Part shown: one piece after another, positions 1-8,220 of the stretch
Layout of the letters: every line of letters begins with the position of its first letter
Position numbering within the stretch: the first letter of the stretch is position 1
NCBI RefSeq assembly: GCF_045207785.1
Contig: NZ_CP108777.1
Location: 1,178,001-1,242,000, forward strand
Length of the DNA: 64,000 nucleotides
DNA from: Embleya sp045207785
Lineage (GTDB): Bacteria > Actinomycetota > Actinomycetes > Streptomycetales > Streptomycetaceae
Direction: 5' to 3'
Notes under the pieces: model-generated
The model's input: only the letters and a program-made list of their open reading frames with translations
Databases searched by the model: none
What the model was told of the DNA's origin: nothing
Position numbers and translations under genes: made by a program

Positions 1-1
1 C

Positions 2-448
2 GACGCGGGCGACCTGGTCGCGTCGCTGCCGCACGGGTGGGACACCCTGATCGTGAAGGGCTACCAACGCGGCTCGCAGATCTCCGGCGGGCAGTGGCAG
101 AAGATCGGCAACGCCCGGACCCGCTATCGCGGTGCGCCGTTCGTGATCGTCGACGAGCCGACGTCCGCGCTCGATCCGGAGGCCGAGATCGCCGCGTTCG
201 CCGCGCTGCGCTCGATGACCGACGACGGAACGACCGTCCTGCTGATCACCCACCGCCTGGCCGCCACCGCGACCGCCGACCTCATCTACGTGCTCGAACG
301 CGGGCGGCTGATCGAACAGGGCGACCACGCAAGCCTCATGACCCTGGATCAGGGCCGCTATCGGGGCATGTACACGGCCCAGGCCGCGCAGTACGGCGTC
401 CGCGCCGCGGTCGTGCCGCCGGCCCGGACCGCGGGCGTCGAAAGCTGA
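2..448 (+). CDS. ABC transporter ATP-binding domain, C-terminal end (partial)
   Basis: The gene enters from before the window in frame 2, so only its last ~148 residues are seen. Visible motifs are the ABC signature in the form SGGQWQK (about residue 26), Walker B FVIVDEPTSALDP and the H-loop ITHR, followed by the usual ERGRLIEQGDH tail. This is the nucleotide-binding half of an exporter, most like the fused membrane/ATPase (MsbA or multidrug/lipid exporter) class, which would hydrolyse ATP at the inner face of the membrane. The membrane part and the substrate are outside the window. The signature has W in place of the usual R/Q after SGGQ. The family call is secure; the substrate is unknown. 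Confidence 0.9.
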   Translation, partial: DAGDLVASLPHGWDTLIVKGYQRGSQISGGQWQKIGNARTRYRGAPFVIVDEPTSALDPEAEIAAFAALRSMTDDGTTVLLITHRLAATATADLIYVLERGRLIEQGDHASLMTLDQGRYRGMYTAQAAQYGVRAAVVPPARTAGVES

Positions 449-766
449 TCGGCGCGGCGCACCGGCGGTGGCGGTGGCGGGCGTCGTGGAGCTCGGCGGG
501 GGATCGAAGACACGCCCTTGGGTCACCGAGCGAGTCATGTGTATATATGCGGCTTTCATCAGGAGACCCATCGTGGCGAACGGGCTCCATCGTGCCGGTG
601 CGGGAGAAACCGTGGCGTTCGTGGGGTGCCGTGGCCGGACGGGCGATTCGTGGGATGGGCGCGCCCCGGGCGCCGCGACGGCCCGGGTGTGGGCGTGGCG
701 AGGCGGCGCCGGGGCGCTGGGGTTCATCGGGTCTCGTGTGATGACGGGCGGGTCCGCGCCGCCGGC
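449..766. other. Intergenic gap, no gene recognised
   Basis: This 318-bp gap lies between the ABC exporter end and a convergent TPR gene. Open frames here have no credible start or family. The one notable feature is an AT-rich patch near 536-552 (gtgtatatatg), which could be a promoter, but no clear -35 partner was found. No terminator hairpin was identified. Confidence 0.4.
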
Positions 767-1969
767 TCAGCCGTGGAGGGCCGCGGCCTCTTCCATGTCG
801 GTGATGCCGTCGCGCGCTCGGCCGATGCTCGCGAGGAGCAGGGCGTGGTCGGTGAGGGCGCGGGCCAGGAGTGGGGCGGCGCCGACCGGGTCGTGGGCGG
901 CGAGGGCGCGGGTGTTGGTGACGGCCTCGGCATAGGCGGGGAGGAGGCGGTCGGTGACGGCCTCGCGCGGCAACTCCGCGAAGGTCGCGCGCACGGTGAG
1001 CCGGCGGGCGAGAACGACGCGTTCGGCGGGCGTGGTGGCGGGGTCGTCGAGGGCGGCGCGGATGGCGGGGACGGCGTCGTCGTAGCGGTCCCGGTGCTCG
1101 GGGGACCAGTGGTCGGGGGTCGTGCCGTGGGCGGTGCCGGGCGGTTCGTCGCGGGCACCCGCCAGGGCGAGGTGGAAGGCGAGGTGGTCGTGCCGCAGTA
1201 CGCGGGTGGGCTGCCGCACGGCTTGGCGCCGGTAGGTCTCGACGGCGCGCTCTTGCACGTCTCGGCTCTCGGCGGGCAGTTTCGCGGCGGCGAGCAGGCG
1301 CGCGCCGTACAGCAGGATCGGTACCTGGCGGTCCTCGTGGGTGGTGTCGAGCAGCGGTCGATAGGCGTCGGCGGCCTCGGTGTGCCGACCGCGCGCGGCG
1401 AGGTGGGCCGCGTGGGCGGTGAGGTACCAGTGCCGGTCGGCGACCGGGCGGTAGCCGCGGGCGAGGCCGACCGTGCCGGCCGCGGCCTCCGCGAACAGCG
1501 CTTCCGCGTCGTCGTCGTGGCCGTCCTCGGCCAGGCCGACGGCGACCTCCAGGATCGCGGCGGCCAGTGCCCACCGGTCGCCGGTCCCGGCCCGGGTCAG
1601 CGCGAGGATCTCGCGCCGGGTCGCGAGACCGTCGGCTCGGCGGCCGTAGCGGTACAGCGCCCACTGGTAGGTCGCGAGGATTCCCTTCAACAGCGCGTCC
1701 CGATCCCGGTGTTCGGCCGAGTCGAGTCCGCGCGACAGCTCGATGGCCTCCTCCAGCCGACCGAGCGTGAGGGCCGCGTCGGCCCCGTGCCGGCCGAAGA
1801 TGTACCCGGTCGTGTGCAACGCCTCGGCCAACCGCCGCGCGTAGTGCTCCGGCGCGTCGACCTCCCCCAGGACGCGGTAGATCCCGACCAATCGCTCCTC
1901 CGAGACCCGGTCGACGTCGAACAACATGACCCGCGCGCGGGCCACTACATCGGCATTCGCCACATGCAC
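767..1969 (-). CDS. TPR-like helical repeat protein of unknown function
   Basis: A 400-residue, Ala/Arg/Leu-rich, all-helical protein starting at a GTG (VHVANADVV). A later ATG at 1927 (MLFDVDRV) would give 386 residues and cannot be excluded. Repeated blocks such as GRLEEAIELSRGL, GRHTEAADAYRPLL and IGRARDGITDMEEAAALH have tetratricopeptide spacing (~34 residues). No signal peptide, membrane segment, catalytic motif or N-terminal DNA-binding domain is visible. Such proteins are usually cytoplasmic interaction scaffolds, but no partner is suggested by the neighbours. It is convergent with the upstream ABC gene and followed by degraded sequence. Confidence 0.75.
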   Translation of the reverse strand: MHVANADVVARARVMLFDVDRVSEERLVGIYRVLGEVDAPEHYARRLAEALHTTGYIFGRHGADAALTLGRLEEAIELSRGLDSAEHRDRDALLKGILATYQWALYRYGRRADGLATRREILALTRAGTGDRWALAAAILEVAVGLAEDGHDDDAEALFAEAAAGTVGLARGYRPVADRHWYLTAHAAHLAARGRHTEAADAYRPLLDTTHEDRQVPILLYGARLLAAAKLPAESRDVQERAVETYRRQAVRQPTRVLRHDHLAFHLALAGARDEPPGTAHGTTPDHWSPEHRDRYDDAVPAIRAALDDPATTPAERVVLARRLTVRATFAELPREAVTDRLLPAYAEAVTNTRALAAHDPVGAAPLLARALTDHALLLASIGRARDGITDMEEAAALHG

Positions 1970-2295
1970 CCCTGAATCCGTGTCCCGTCGCGCCGAACGG
2001 CGCGACGCCACAACGCGCCCCGGAGGTCCGCGCACGCACGTCTCGAACCGCCGGACTCCCCGGCGGCTCGAAGTGGCATGACAGGTACGACATCCGATGC
2101 CGCACCCGATCCCCGGCGGCTCGTTGTCGCGGCACCGTACCGGGCGAAAGGCGCCTTCAAGGTGTTCGCGAATTGCCTTAGAGTAAGCGTGCGTCAACCT
2201 CCGGGCCGGTGGGGCGCGGGGCGACAGCCCGGGTCCGGGGACTGCGACCGCACAACGGCAACCCGGATCAGCCGGACCCCGGATCCCGGCAACCC
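1970..2295. other. Intergenic gap, upstream region of the TPR gene
   Basis: This stretch lies between the TPR gene start and the methyltransferase relic. It is less GC-rich around 2160-2190 (ttcgcgaattgccttagag), which may hold the TPR gene promoter. No ORF with a recognisable family was found. Confidence 0.35.
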
Positions 2296-2648
2296 TCAAC
2301 GCACGACCCGGACCACCGGCATCGGCAACCTCCACTCGCCCACGAGGCGAACAAGGACAACCCGAGCACGCGTTCGCACCTCGATCCAGCCCGGATCCGA
2401 GGCAAGCGCGTCCCTGGTCCAGGCGTCGGCCTTCGCCGCGCCGCTCATGGCGGTGAACACCCGGTCGATCGCGGCCAGTTCGGCGACCGGTCGAGGCCGA
2501 CGACGCGCCCCTGCGCGCCCAGCAGTTCACAGACCAGCGCGATCGCGACACCACGCCCGCAACCGATCTCCAACACCTGGTCGTCGGGCCGCACACCTGC
2601 CAACCGGACGGTCCAGCGCAGTCGCTCGGGAACCTCCACCGCAGCCAT
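2296..2648 (-). pseudogene. Class I SAM methyltransferase relic, frameshifted
   Basis: Starting at the ATG at 2648 (MAAVEVPERLRW) the translation reads a clear motif I, VLEIGCGRGVAIALVCELLGA, and a motif-II-like VVGLDRSP, then breaks at about 2486 into a short nonsense tail. Reading on in the next frame gives a sensible continuation, LAAIDRVFTAMSGAAKADAW, ending at a stop at 2296. One missing base after the codons for RSP explains the break. Even when repaired the product is only ~117 residues, less than half the family length, so the gene is also truncated. A single-base sequencing error could produce the shift but not the missing C-terminal half. Confidence 0.6.
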
Positions 2649-2836
2649 GTACGCCAGGCTAATCCGTCTGCCCGATATACCACCAAACCCTTGGCCTGTG
2701 ATGGGAATCGTGGTATCTGCTGCATTCCTTTCCGGACCCTGGTGGGGTTCGGGCCACAGGTCGCGTGCGCCGCGCGACCGGGAGGACATCCGGCCCTCCC
2801 GGGGCCATGTGGCGACCTGCGGAAGGGCTGGTCTGA

Positions 2837-3979
2837 ATGAGAAAGACGTCCTGGTACCTCGGCGCCGCCGCCACACTGCTGGTCGCCACGAGCGCGGTGA
2901 CCCACTTCGCCGTGCTGCCCGCCGTACACCAGGTGCCCGACGACACCGACTTCACCATGCATTTCGCGGGCAGCATGACGATGCTCGACCCGGCGGCGCT
3001 GCAGGCCGGCAACCTGCCCGGGGCCATCGTGCGCGACCTGCCGGTGACCGCCGACCGGCGGGTGTACGCGGTGAAGGCGTCCGGGTCCACCGTCGTGTTG
3101 AGCGACCGCACCGTGGTGTCCGGACCGCAGAAACAGACGCTGACCGCCGCCGAGAAGCGGTGGGCGGTGGACCGCAAGACGCTCCTGGACCGACAGGCCC
3201 CCAAGGGCGTCGCGGCCGAGCCGCACAAGGGCCTGACTGCGGGCTTCCCACTGGAGCCGAAGAAGAAGAACTACCCCTACTGGGACGCGCCGACCAGGAC
3301 CACGATCCCGGCCACGTACGTGCGTTCGGAGCAGCGCGCCGGCCGGGACACCTACGTCTTCTCGATCCGGTACACCGCCCCGCTCGTCGACCCGGAGGCC
3401 CTGGGCGCGCTGCCGCCGGCCATGCCGAAGGCGGCCGTACAGGGTCTCGCCGGCGTCGCGAACCCGGGCCGGGCGCCGGACCTGGGCGCCCAGGCCGACC
3501 CCACCCCGCTTGCCTACACCTCGACGACGGACCTCACCGGGTGGGTCGACAGCGAGACGGGGGTGACCGTCGACCTGAAGTCCGTCCAATCGGTGACCGC
3601 GACCACCACCGGCGACCGGGCCGAGCTCTTCCCGGTAATGGCCCTGACGATGACCACGACGCCGGCCTCCCGGGCCGAACTGGCCGACACCGCGGAAGAC
3701 GGCGCGCGCGCCCTGTGGCTGCTCGGCGACGTGGCTCCCCTGGCCTGCTTCGCACTGGCCCTGGCCCTGATCGGACTGGCCCTGTACCTCGAACGCCGGG
3801 CCCGCCGGCAGCAGCCCGACCCGGCCGTGCCGAGCCCCCGCGTCGAAGCGGAATCCGGTTCGCGGTCCGAAGCGAGTTCCGGAGCGGGATCCGAATCGGG
3901 GTCCGGATCGGGACCCGCGTCCGGGGCCGAAACCGCGTCGGGACCCGCGGATTCCGAGCGCAACGCGCCGACCCCGTAG
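2837..3979 (+). CDS. DUF3068 / PorA-family membrane protein
   Basis: A 380-residue protein with an N-terminal hydrophobic segment (about residues 5-27, WYLGAAATLLVATSAVTHFAV), a long extracytoplasmic domain, a second membrane helix near residues 291-315 (VAPLACFALALALIGLALYL) and a Ser/Gly/Glu/Ala low-complexity tail. This layout and the YPYWD, TGWVDSETG and LTMTTTPASRAEL blocks match the DUF3068 (porin PorA family) proteins of actinobacteria. A purine-rich GGAAGGG precedes the ATG. The family name reflects distant similarity; pore activity is not shown by the sequence. It stands alone on this strand. Confidence 0.85.
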   Translation: MRKTSWYLGAAATLLVATSAVTHFAVLPAVHQVPDDTDFTMHFAGSMTMLDPAALQAGNLPGAIVRDLPVTADRRVYAVKASGSTVVLSDRTVVSGPQKQTLTAAEKRWAVDRKTLLDRQAPKGVAAEPHKGLTAGFPLEPKKKNYPYWDAPTRTTIPATYVRSEQRAGRDTYVFSIRYTAPLVDPEALGALPPAMPKAAVQGLAGVANPGRAPDLGAQADPTPLAYTSTTDLTGWVDSETGVTVDLKSVQSVTATTTGDRAELFPVMALTMTTTPASRAELADTAEDGARALWLLGDVAPLACFALALALIGLALYLERRARRQQPDPAVPSPRVEAESGSRSEASSGAGSESGSGSGPASGAETASGPADSERNAPTP

Positions 3980-4045
3980 GACCGTCGCCCCGAAGCCGCC
4001 CACCGCGAGCCGCAGGTCGTTCGCGGGCGTCCGAGCGGACGCCCC

Positions 4046-4792
4046 CTACGGCTGCTGCTCCTCGTGGGCGGCCTGGGCGGCGGTCAGGGCCGCGACGATG
4101 TCGGCTTCGGCAGTGGCCTTGTCCACGCCCAGGTCGGTGAGCACGCCCGAACCGTCCTCGAGTTCGAGCAGCGCGAGCAGGATGTGCTCGGTCCCGACGT
4201 AGTTGTGGCCCAGCCGCAGGGCCTCCCGGAAGGTGAGTTCGAGCGTCTTGCGGGCCCGCGCGTCGTACGGGGTGAGGTCGGGCACCTGGTCCACCGCCGG
4301 CGGCAGCGTCGCGGTCGCCGCCGCGCGAACGGCCGCCAACGACACGCCTCGTCCGACGATCACCCGCGCGGCGATCGCGTTCGGCTCGCTGAGCAGGCCC
4401 AGCATCAGGTGTTCCGGGCGGACCTGGTCGTTGCCCGCGGCACGGGCCTCGTTCTGCGACGCCATCGCGACGTTCCGGGCCCGCGGGGTGAACCGGCCGA
4501 ATCCCTGACTGGGGTCGAGGTCCGACGATTCGGCGGGCGCCTTCGCGACGAAGCGCTTCTGCGCCGCCTGCTTGGTGACGCCCATGCTCTTGCCGATGTC
4601 CGTCCAGGACGCGCCCGAACGCCGGGCCTGATCCACGAAGTGGCCGATCAGGTGGTCGGCCACGTCGCCGAGGTGATCCGCGGCGATGACCGCGTCGGAC
4701 AACTGGTCGAGCGCGTTGGTGTGGACCTTCTTGATGGCCTCGATCAGATCGTCGAGCCGCACCGGATTCGTCATGCGCACTGGATTCTCCAT
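4046..4792 (-). CDS. Clp N-terminal-repeat protein with a helix-turn-helix domain
   Basis: A 248-residue protein in two parts. Residues ~10-85 carry a helix-turn-helix candidate, SGASWTDIGKSMGVTKQAAQKRF. Residues ~95-235 contain two Clp_N repeats, beginning FTPRARNVAMASQNEA with RPEHLMLGLL, and DARARKTLELTFREAL with GTEHILLALL. There is no AAA+ ATPase module, so it is not ClpA/ClpC; Clp_N repeats bind substrates or adaptors. The start is either ATG 4792 or ATG 4774 (MTNPVRLDD); the first lies inside a perfect palindrome. Twin GTCAAC-N5-GTTGAC sites immediately upstream suggest autoregulation by the HTH domain (inference). Confidence 0.85.
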   Translation of the reverse strand: MENPVRMTNPVRLDDLIEAIKKVHTNALDQLSDAVIAADHLGDVADHLIGHFVDQARRSGASWTDIGKSMGVTKQAAQKRFVAKAPAESSDLDPSQGFGRFTPRARNVAMASQNEARAAGNDQVRPEHLMLGLLSEPNAIAARVIVGRGVSLAAVRAAATATLPPAVDQVPDLTPYDARARKTLELTFREALRLGHNYVGTEHILLALLELEDGSGVLTDLGVDKATAEADIVAALTAAQAAHEEQQP

Positions 4793-4843
4793 GCGTCAAC
4801 CGTAGGTTGACGCATGGAGAATCGTCAACCCCGAGTTGACGAT
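4783..4843. promoter_or_regulatory. Twin palindromic operators at the Clp_N/HTH gene start
   Basis: Two copies of GTCAAC-N5-GTTGAC lie at 4795-4811 and 4824-4840, 29 bp apart (close to three helical turns). The first sits at the centre of a much longer perfect inverted repeat: 19-bp arms at 4783-4801 and 4805-4823 around a 3-nt loop, including the start codon. The second has 9-bp arms (4821-4829 and 4835-4843). Binding here would block transcription or translation of the gene. The cognate regulator is inferred, not shown. Confidence 0.7.
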
Positions 4844-4943
4844 CTTGCGGAACGTGCACGCCCCTAGCACAGGCCGCGGGTGTTTCTTCCGTCGAAGTCC
4901 TCTGTCATGATCGCCGGCACCTGCGGGCGAGGGATGTGAGGAC

Positions 4944-5240
4944 GTGGCGGAGCGGCGGATCGACCCGGGGTTCGTGTGTCACGCGGACCCCGCCGCGCTC
5001 GCCGACGAACTCGCGGACGTGGCCCGGGATGTGGGCGCGACCTGCGTGAACCTGCGGATCCACGTCCCCGGGGTGGCCGCCGAGGCGGCCCGCGAACAGA
5101 TCGAGGCGCTGGGTGGCGAGGTCCTGCCCCGGCCGCGCGCCGGCGCGTACGGCGGCTCGGGCGGCACCGGCGCCGGCACCACCACTGGGACCGCCGGAAC
5201 CACCGGAACCACCCGCACTACAGAGGGAGCACAGCGGTGA
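4944..5240 (+). CDS. Short protein resembling the C-terminus of an LLM-class flavin enzyme
   Basis: A 98-residue ORF from a GTG start. Its first ~65 residues (CHADPAALADELADVARDVGATCVNLRIHVPGV followed by EQIEALGGEVLPRPR) look like the last segment of luciferase-like (LLM) flavin-dependent oxidoreductases, where this helix-strand-helix ends the barrel. The flavin- and substrate-binding parts are absent, and the tail is a Gly/Thr run. It may be a decayed remnant that has kept a start codon. Its stop overlaps the next gene's GTG start (GTGA), so its translation could feed ribosomes into the SDR. Its own function is doubtful. Confidence 0.55.
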   Translation: MAERRIDPGFVCHADPAALADELADVARDVGATCVNLRIHVPGVAAEAAREQIEALGGEVLPRPRAGAYGGSGGTGAGTTTGTAGTTGTTRTTEGAQR

Positions 5241-6106
5241 TAGCGGATCGGATGAGGTTGGCCGGCCGGACGGTGATCGTCTCCGGCGCCGGGGGCGGCG
5301 GGATCGGTACGACCTGCGCGCGCGGGCTGCTCGAAGCCGGCGCCACCGTCGTGGGCGTGGACCGGGACGCCGATCGGCTGACCGCGATCGAGGCCGAACT
5401 CGCCGACGCGGCAGGCGTGGGAGGCCCCGCCGGCACGCTCGTCACGGTGTGCGCGGACATCTCCACCGCCGAGGGCATCGCGACCGTGGTCGAGCGGGCC
5501 GCCGCCGCGCCCGGCGACCTGTACGGGCTGGTCAACGTGGTCGGCGGCAGCCTGCTCCCGCACTGGGCACCCGCGCTCGACTTCGACCGCGCGCAGTGGG
5601 AGCAGTCGCTCGACCTGAACCTGCACCACGTGATGTTCCTGTCCCAGGGCGTGGCCAGGCACCTGGTCGAGCGCGGCCTGCCGGGTTCGATCGTGACGAT
5701 CAACTCCACCGGCGGCGTGGTCGCGGCCCCGTACCACGTGGGCTACGGCACGGCGAAGGCCGCCGTACTGGGCCTGACCCGCACCCTCTCGCTCGAATGG
5801 GGCCGTTACGGCATCCGCGTCAACGGCGTCGCGGCCGGCTCGATCACCACGCCGCGCGCGACCGCCACCGGGCAGGATCCGACGCTCGCCGGCCGGGGAG
5901 TGCCGTTGCGCCGGCGCGGTACGCCGGCCGATGTCGCGGCGGCCGTGCTGTTCCTGATCTCCGATCTCGCCGCCTATACGACCGGGGCGGTCGTTCCGGT
6001 CGAGGGTGGTGCGTTGAACAGGCTCGGCCTGTTCGATGACGAGAACGTGCCGATTCATGTGACCAACCCGCAGATCCTGGCCCGCATCCATGGGGAGGCC
6101 GGTTAG
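5237..6106 (+). CDS. Short-chain dehydrogenase/reductase
   Basis: A 289-residue classical SDR. It has a Rossmann nucleotide-binding motif modified to GAGGGGIG (about residue 17), an acidic residue at the end of strand 2 (GVDRDAD, favouring NAD), a Ser in ITINSTGG, and the YxxxK pair in YGTAKAAVLGLTRTLS. The C-terminal PVEGGALNRLG is typical. It would oxidise or reduce a secondary alcohol/ketone in the cytoplasm; the substrate is unknown. The start is the GTG overlapping the stop of the short upstream ORF, a coupled arrangement. An LLM-like piece beside an SDR suggests a former catabolic operon. Confidence 0.88.
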   Translation: MIADRMRLAGRTVIVSGAGGGGIGTTCARGLLEAGATVVGVDRDADRLTAIEAELADAAGVGGPAGTLVTVCADISTAEGIATVVERAAAAPGDLYGLVNVVGGSLLPHWAPALDFDRAQWEQSLDLNLHHVMFLSQGVARHLVERGLPGSIVTINSTGGVVAAPYHVGYGTAKAAVLGLTRTLSLEWGRYGIRVNGVAAGSITTPRATATGQDPTLAGRGVPLRRRGTPADVAAAVLFLISDLAAYTTGAVVPVEGGALNRLGLFDDENVPIHVTNPQILARIHGEAG

Positions 6107-6132
6107 CACCGGGGCGGCCTGCGGCCCGCTTT

Positions 6133-6159
6133 GTCCTCAAACGCCGGACGGGCTTGAGG
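6133..6159. repeat. Dispersed intergenic repeat, copy 1
   Basis: Contains the core CTCAAACGCCGGACGGGCT just after an SDR stop and before a convergent LysR gene. CCTCAA at 6135-6140 pairs with TTGAGG at 6154-6159, giving a short hairpin. Copies occur at 8511, 12358, 12408 and 61616, several preceded by a CTGCGGCC block. A role as a transcription end point is possible. Confidence 0.65.
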
Positions 6160-7060
6160 TTGCTTGCGTTTGTGGGCGCGTCAGTGCCGTTGCCGCGGCC
6201 GTCGTGAGGTGGGTCAGCAAGGCCGCCGTGGCCGGGGGGTCCGGCGCGGCGCCGTGTACCGCGGCGCCGACCACCCGCTCGTGGTCGAGCAGCGGCACCA
6301 CCCGTACCGCCGCGTTGCGGTGCGCCGCGAGGGCGAGGCCGGGGAGCGTGGTGACGCCGAGACCCGCGGCGACGAGGGCCTGCACCGCGACGTAGTCGTC
6401 GGTGGTGAACCCGATGTCGGGGGTGAAGCCGGCCGCCGCGCACGCGCGCATCAGGTGGATCCGGCAGCGCTCGCAGCCGGCGATCCAGCGCCGCGCGGCG
6501 TGGTCGGCGAGCGTGTCGCCGGACAGGTCGGCCGGCGTCACGAGATGGATCGGCTCGGTGAGCAACCGGATCCGGCGCAGCCCGTCGTCCCGGTCCGCCG
6601 GCGCGTCCGGATGGTCGAACAGCAGCGCGACGTCGACCTCGCCGGAGCGCAACAGCCGTGCCGCGTCCGCTGGTTCGGCCTCGGTGAAGTGCAGTTGGAC
6701 GTCGGGATGAGCCGCCGTGAACGAGGCCGCGGCGACCGGGACGAAGGTGCCGAGGGCGGACGGGAACGCGGCCAGCCGGACCCGGCCCGCGCGCAGCCCG
6801 GTGTGCGCGGCCAGTTCCGCCTCGGCCGCGTCGAGCCGGCCCAGGATCTCCTCGGCGCGTTCGGCGAGCGTCCGGCCCGCGTCGGTGAGCCGGATGCCGC
6901 GGCCGACCCGCTGGACGAGCCGGCTGCCGGTCTCCGCCTCCAGGCGGGACAGATGGTGGCTGATCGAGGGTTGCGCGTATCCCAACGCCTGGGCCGCGGC
7001 GGTGACCGAGCCGTGCCGGGCGACCGAGGCGAGCACGCGCAGGCGTGTCACGTCGAGCAT
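6137..7060 (-). CDS. LysR-family transcriptional regulator
   Basis: A ~307-residue LTTR. The N-terminal winged helix reads MLDVTRLRVLASVARHGSVTAAAQALGYAQPSISHHLSRLEAETG, with the canonical AAxxLxxxQPSxSxHxxxLE pattern, followed by an effector-binding domain. ATG 7060 fits the family start better than the ATG two codons upstream. It is divergent from a threonine/serine dehydratase gene, and a perfect LysR box lies between them, so control of that gene in response to an amino acid or 2-keto acid is likely (inference from layout). Its 3' end overlaps the dispersed repeat. Confidence 0.9.
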   Translation of the reverse strand: MLDVTRLRVLASVARHGSVTAAAQALGYAQPSISHHLSRLEAETGSRLVQRVGRGIRLTDAGRTLAERAEEILGRLDAAEAELAAHTGLRAGRVRLAAFPSALGTFVPVAAASFTAAHPDVQLHFTEAEPADAARLLRSGEVDVALLFDHPDAPADRDDGLRRIRLLTEPIHLVTPADLSGDTLADHAARRWIAGCERCRIHLMRACAAAGFTPDIGFTTDDYVAVQALVAAGLGVTTLPGLALAAHRNAAVRVVPLLDHERVVGAAVHGAAPDPPATAALLTHLTTAAATALTRPQTQATSSPSGV

Positions 7061-7071
7061 GACCACAACCT

Positions 7072-7086
7072 ATCAATCGGATTGAT
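7072..7086. promoter_or_regulatory. LysR-type operator between lysR and the dehydratase gene
   Basis: ATCAATC and GATTGAT flank a single G, a perfect 7-bp inverted repeat that satisfies the LTTR consensus T-N11-A (T7073 to A7085) and ATC-N9-GAT. It is 12 bp from the lysR start and ~60 bp upstream of the dehydratase ATG at 7145. It overlaps an earlier in-frame ATG (7085), which argues against that start. Confidence 0.75.
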
Positions 7087-7144
7087 GGGTGACCGCGAAA
7101 ACTGGCATTGGACCGATGGGACATCCGACACGGACGATGACGAC

Positions 7145-8218
7145 ATGGACACCGCAGACGCCACCGGGCCCAACTCGTCCCCTCTGTCATCGCCGTCCCC
7201 TCTGTCCCCCCTGTCCCCGCCGTCCCCCCTCCCGTCCACCCCGGCCGATCCCCTGGCCACCGCGCCCGATCCCACCTTCGCCGACGTCCTCGCCGCCCGC
7301 GACCTCCTGACGGAGCACCTCCCCCGGACCCCGATGTGGTCCTACCCCGCGCTCGACGCGGTGGCCGGCGCCACCCTCTTCGTCAAGCACGAGAACGTGC
7401 AGCCGGTCGGCGCGTTCAAGGTGCGCGGCGGGCTGACCCTGCTGGCCGGGATGACGCCGGCGCAGCGGGCCCGCGGCGTCGTCACGTACTCGACCGGCAA
7501 CCACGCGCAGTCGCTGGCGTACGCGTGCGCGGCGTTCGACACGGCGTGCACGGTGGTGATGCCGGCGGCGGCGAACCCGGCCAAGGTCCGGGCCGTGCGC
7601 GCGCTCGGCGCGACCGTCGAGCTGCACGGCGCCGACGTGGGCGCGGCGCAGGAGTGGGCCGAGCGGACGGCGTCCCGCGAGGGTCGGCACCTGGTCAGCC
7701 CCGGGGACACGCCCGCCCTGGTGGCCGGGGTCGGTACGGCGTACCTGGAGATCCTGGAGGCGCGGCCCGACCTCGACGCGCTGGTGGTCCCGGTGGGCAG
7801 CGGTACCGGCGCGGCCGCGGCCGCCCTGGTGGCCGCCGAGTTGGCCCCGAGCTGCCGGGTGATCGCGGTACAGTCCGCCGCCGCGCCGGCCGCACACGAC
7901 TCGTGGCGGGCCGGCGAGTGCGTCCGCCGTGCCAACCTGACCACCGCCGACGGCCTGGCCACCGGCCGGGGCTTCGAGCTGCCGCAGCGCCTGATGCGCG
8001 CCGGCCTGGCCGACTTCCACCTGGTCTCCGACCCGCAGATCGCGGCGGCACGGCGGTTGCTGGCGAGCCACGCGCACACCCTCGCCGAGGGTGCCGGGGC
8101 CGCCGCGCTGGCGGCCGTCCTGGCTCGACCCGGGGAGTTCGCGGGTCTGCGCGTGGCCGTGGTGTGTTCCGGCGGCAACGCCTCCCCCGCCGAGATCGCG
8201 AGCCTGGGCGAGGCCTGA
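7145..8218 (+). CDS. Threonine/serine dehydratase (PLP fold type II)
   Basis: A 357-residue pyridoxal-phosphate enzyme of the threonine ammonia-lyase group. The Schiff-base lysine lies in GAFKVRGG, the Asn-containing motif is STGNHAQSLAYA, the phosphate-binding Gly-rich loop is VPVGSGTGAAA, and the C-terminal motif is VVCSGGNAS. It would convert L-threonine or L-serine to a 2-keto acid and ammonia. There is no C-terminal ACT domain, so it resembles the catabolic, non-feedback-inhibited type. The first ~35 residues are a Pro/Ser/Leu low-complexity run, and the true start may be even later than ATG 7145. It is transcribed away from the LysR gene. Confidence 0.87.
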   Translation: MDTADATGPNSSPLSSPSPLSPLSPPSPLPSTPADPLATAPDPTFADVLAARDLLTEHLPRTPMWSYPALDAVAGATLFVKHENVQPVGAFKVRGGLTLLAGMTPAQRARGVVTYSTGNHAQSLAYACAAFDTACTVVMPAAANPAKVRAVRALGATVELHGADVGAAQEWAERTASREGRHLVSPGDTPALVAGVGTAYLEILEARPDLDALVVPVGSGTGAAAAALVAAELAPSCRVIAVQSAAAPAAHDSWRAGECVRRANLTTADGLATGRGFELPQRLMRAGLADFHLVSDPQIAAARRLLASHAHTLAEGAGAAALAAVLARPGEFAGLRVAVVCSGGNASPAEIASLGEA

Positions 8219-8220
8219 GC

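Noticed and set aside
767..4003. A 1078-residue minus-strand protein covering the TPR gene and DUF3068 antisense
   Set aside because: Only the part below 1970 has a normal composition and repeats; the upstream part is the shadow of the DUF3068 gene.
6164..7144. N-terminal extension of the dehydratase to 684 residues
   Set aside because: It runs through the antisense of lysR and the LysR operator; the family begins near residue 35 of the 7145 form.
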